Shown here piece by piece: positions 63,603 through 64,000 of a stretch of 64,000 nucleotides of DNA. The notes beneath the pieces were generated by a model. That model had not been told where the DNA came from. It saw nothing but the letters and a program-made list of their open reading frames with translations, and made no database searches. The stretch's first letter is position 1; each line of letters opens with the position of its first letter. The DNA is taken from NCBI RefSeq assembly GCF_022012305.1, contig NZ_JAKLTM010000002.1, positions 1 to 64,000 on the forward strand, written 5' to 3'. The position numbers were made by a program, and so were the translations under genes. The DNA comes from Ramlibacter paludis. Lineage in GTDB: Bacteria; Pseudomonadota; Gammaproteobacteria; Burkholderiales; Burkholderiaceae_C.

Positions 63603-64000
63603 TCAAGGCTCCGTGCGCAGGCGGGGTTCGTCCACGCCGCTCACGCGGTTCAATTGCATGTAGGTCAGCGGTCCCGGGCGGCCGTCGGGCGGCAGGCCCT
63701 GGGCCAGCTGGAAGGACTTCACTTCGGCGCGCAAGGCGGGATCGAGCACGGGCGGGGCCTTGGGCGCGGGCGCGCCCTTGATCGCCGCCAGGTGCGTCGC
63801 CACCCAGCTCACCGCGGGGCCGCCCTGCCCGTCGGCAATGCGGCCCGCGTAGCCTTCGGGCGCGCGCCACAGGGTGCCGAAGTCGCCCTGCCAGCGCTGC
63901 GCCAGCGCGGCCAGCGTGACGGTCTGTTCGGTGCCGCCCGCGCGCAAGGTGGCCGTCTGGTCGTTCAAGGCCCACAAGACCGCATAGGAGGGGCGGCCGG
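63603..64000 (-). CDS. GspA/ExeA-like AAA+ protein, C-terminal part (5' end outside window)
   Basis: The frame is open from the window edge to a stop at 63603. It reads RPSYAVLWALNDQTATLRAGGTEQTVTLAALAQRWQGDFGTLWRAPEGYAG and a C-terminal peptidoglycan-binding domain with LRAEVKSFQLAQGLPPDGRPGPLTYMQLNRVSG. This matches the periplasmic C-terminus of GspA/ExeA, whose N-terminal ATPase domain would lie beyond the edge. It couples energy and peptidoglycan binding to secretin assembly, in partnership with GspB. Confidence 0.88.
   Translation of the reverse strand, partial: GRPSYAVLWALNDQTATLRAGGTEQTVTLAALAQRWQGDFGTLWRAPEGYAGRIADGQGGPAVSWVATHLAAIKGAPAPKAPPVLDPALRAEVKSFQLAQGLPPDGRPGPLTYMQLNRVSGVDEPRLRTEP

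Overview
The window is a high-GC chromosomal segment of an aerobic betaproteobacterium, most likely a Comamonadaceae member (Ramlibacter/Variovorax-like) of the Burkholderiales. Evidence: the thrS-infC-rpmI-rplT-pheS-pheT-ihfA-merR-tRNA-Pro block, a class I polyhydroxybutyrate cluster, TRAP transport tied to gentisate cleavage, orphan Bug-type (TctC) binding proteins, and very strong G/C third-position bias. That bias creates long antisense shadow reading frames almost everywhere, which I have left out. I see no phage, insertion sequence, CRISPR or rRNA.

Layout. 1-13.9 kb: one open frame on the minus strand (4630 codons visible, 3' end outside the window) for a giant LEPR-XLL-type secreted repeat protein. 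It carries tandem 206-residue Ig-like repeats, a vanadium haloperoxidase/PAP2-like module and a metzincin-like HExxHxxGxxD module. 14.2-18.8 kb: a small conserved protein, then phaC-phaA-phaB (minus) with a PhaR-like palindrome upstream of phaC. 18.7-31.5 kb: pgeF, a zeta-class GST isomerase, a hydrolase-Rieske oxygenase-glutamine-synthetase-like-ABM operon, a MarR regulator, and a divergent operon with an FAD oxidoreductase, gentisate dioxygenase, fumarylpyruvate hydrolase and a complete TRAP transporter, followed by a Nudix hydrolase. Together these encode aromatic acid uptake and the full gentisate lower pathway. 31.5-35.7 kb: a Ser/Thr kinase, a TagH-like FHA protein and a class III cyclase-FHA protein.

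35.8-43.9 kb: tRNA-Pro(GGG), merR, ihfA, pheT, pheS, rplT, rpmI, infC and thrS, all on the minus strand. Ahead of thrS I find what looks like a complete transcription attenuator: a 13-residue leader peptide with four Thr codons, an intrinsic terminator, and a mutually exclusive 10-bp antiterminator. A second terminator-like hairpin lies just before pheS. 44-49.3 kb: a mini zinc-ribbon protein, isocitrate lyase with two operator-like palindromes upstream, a gamma-glutamylcyclotransferase-like protein, two EamA permeases, an Lrp regulator, and a SWIB-domain/H1-like protein. 49.3-52.1 kb: a TldD/TldE-like pair. 52.2-61.5 kb: a TPP enzyme, a TetR regulator with matching 8-4-8 operators, and a seven-gene catabolic operon of unknown substrate (two Bug proteins, Gfo/Idh/MocA, DUF993, SDR, beta-hydroxyacid dehydrogenase, TIM-barrel isomerase). 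61.5-64 kb: a bactofilin with a long poly-Ala tract, a secreted protein of unknown role, and GspB/GspA-type secretion proteins at the right edge.

Family assignments were made by reading motifs and overall sequence; no database search was run. The giant gene was translated by hand from the reverse complement, so residue positions there are approximate except where motif codons are named.
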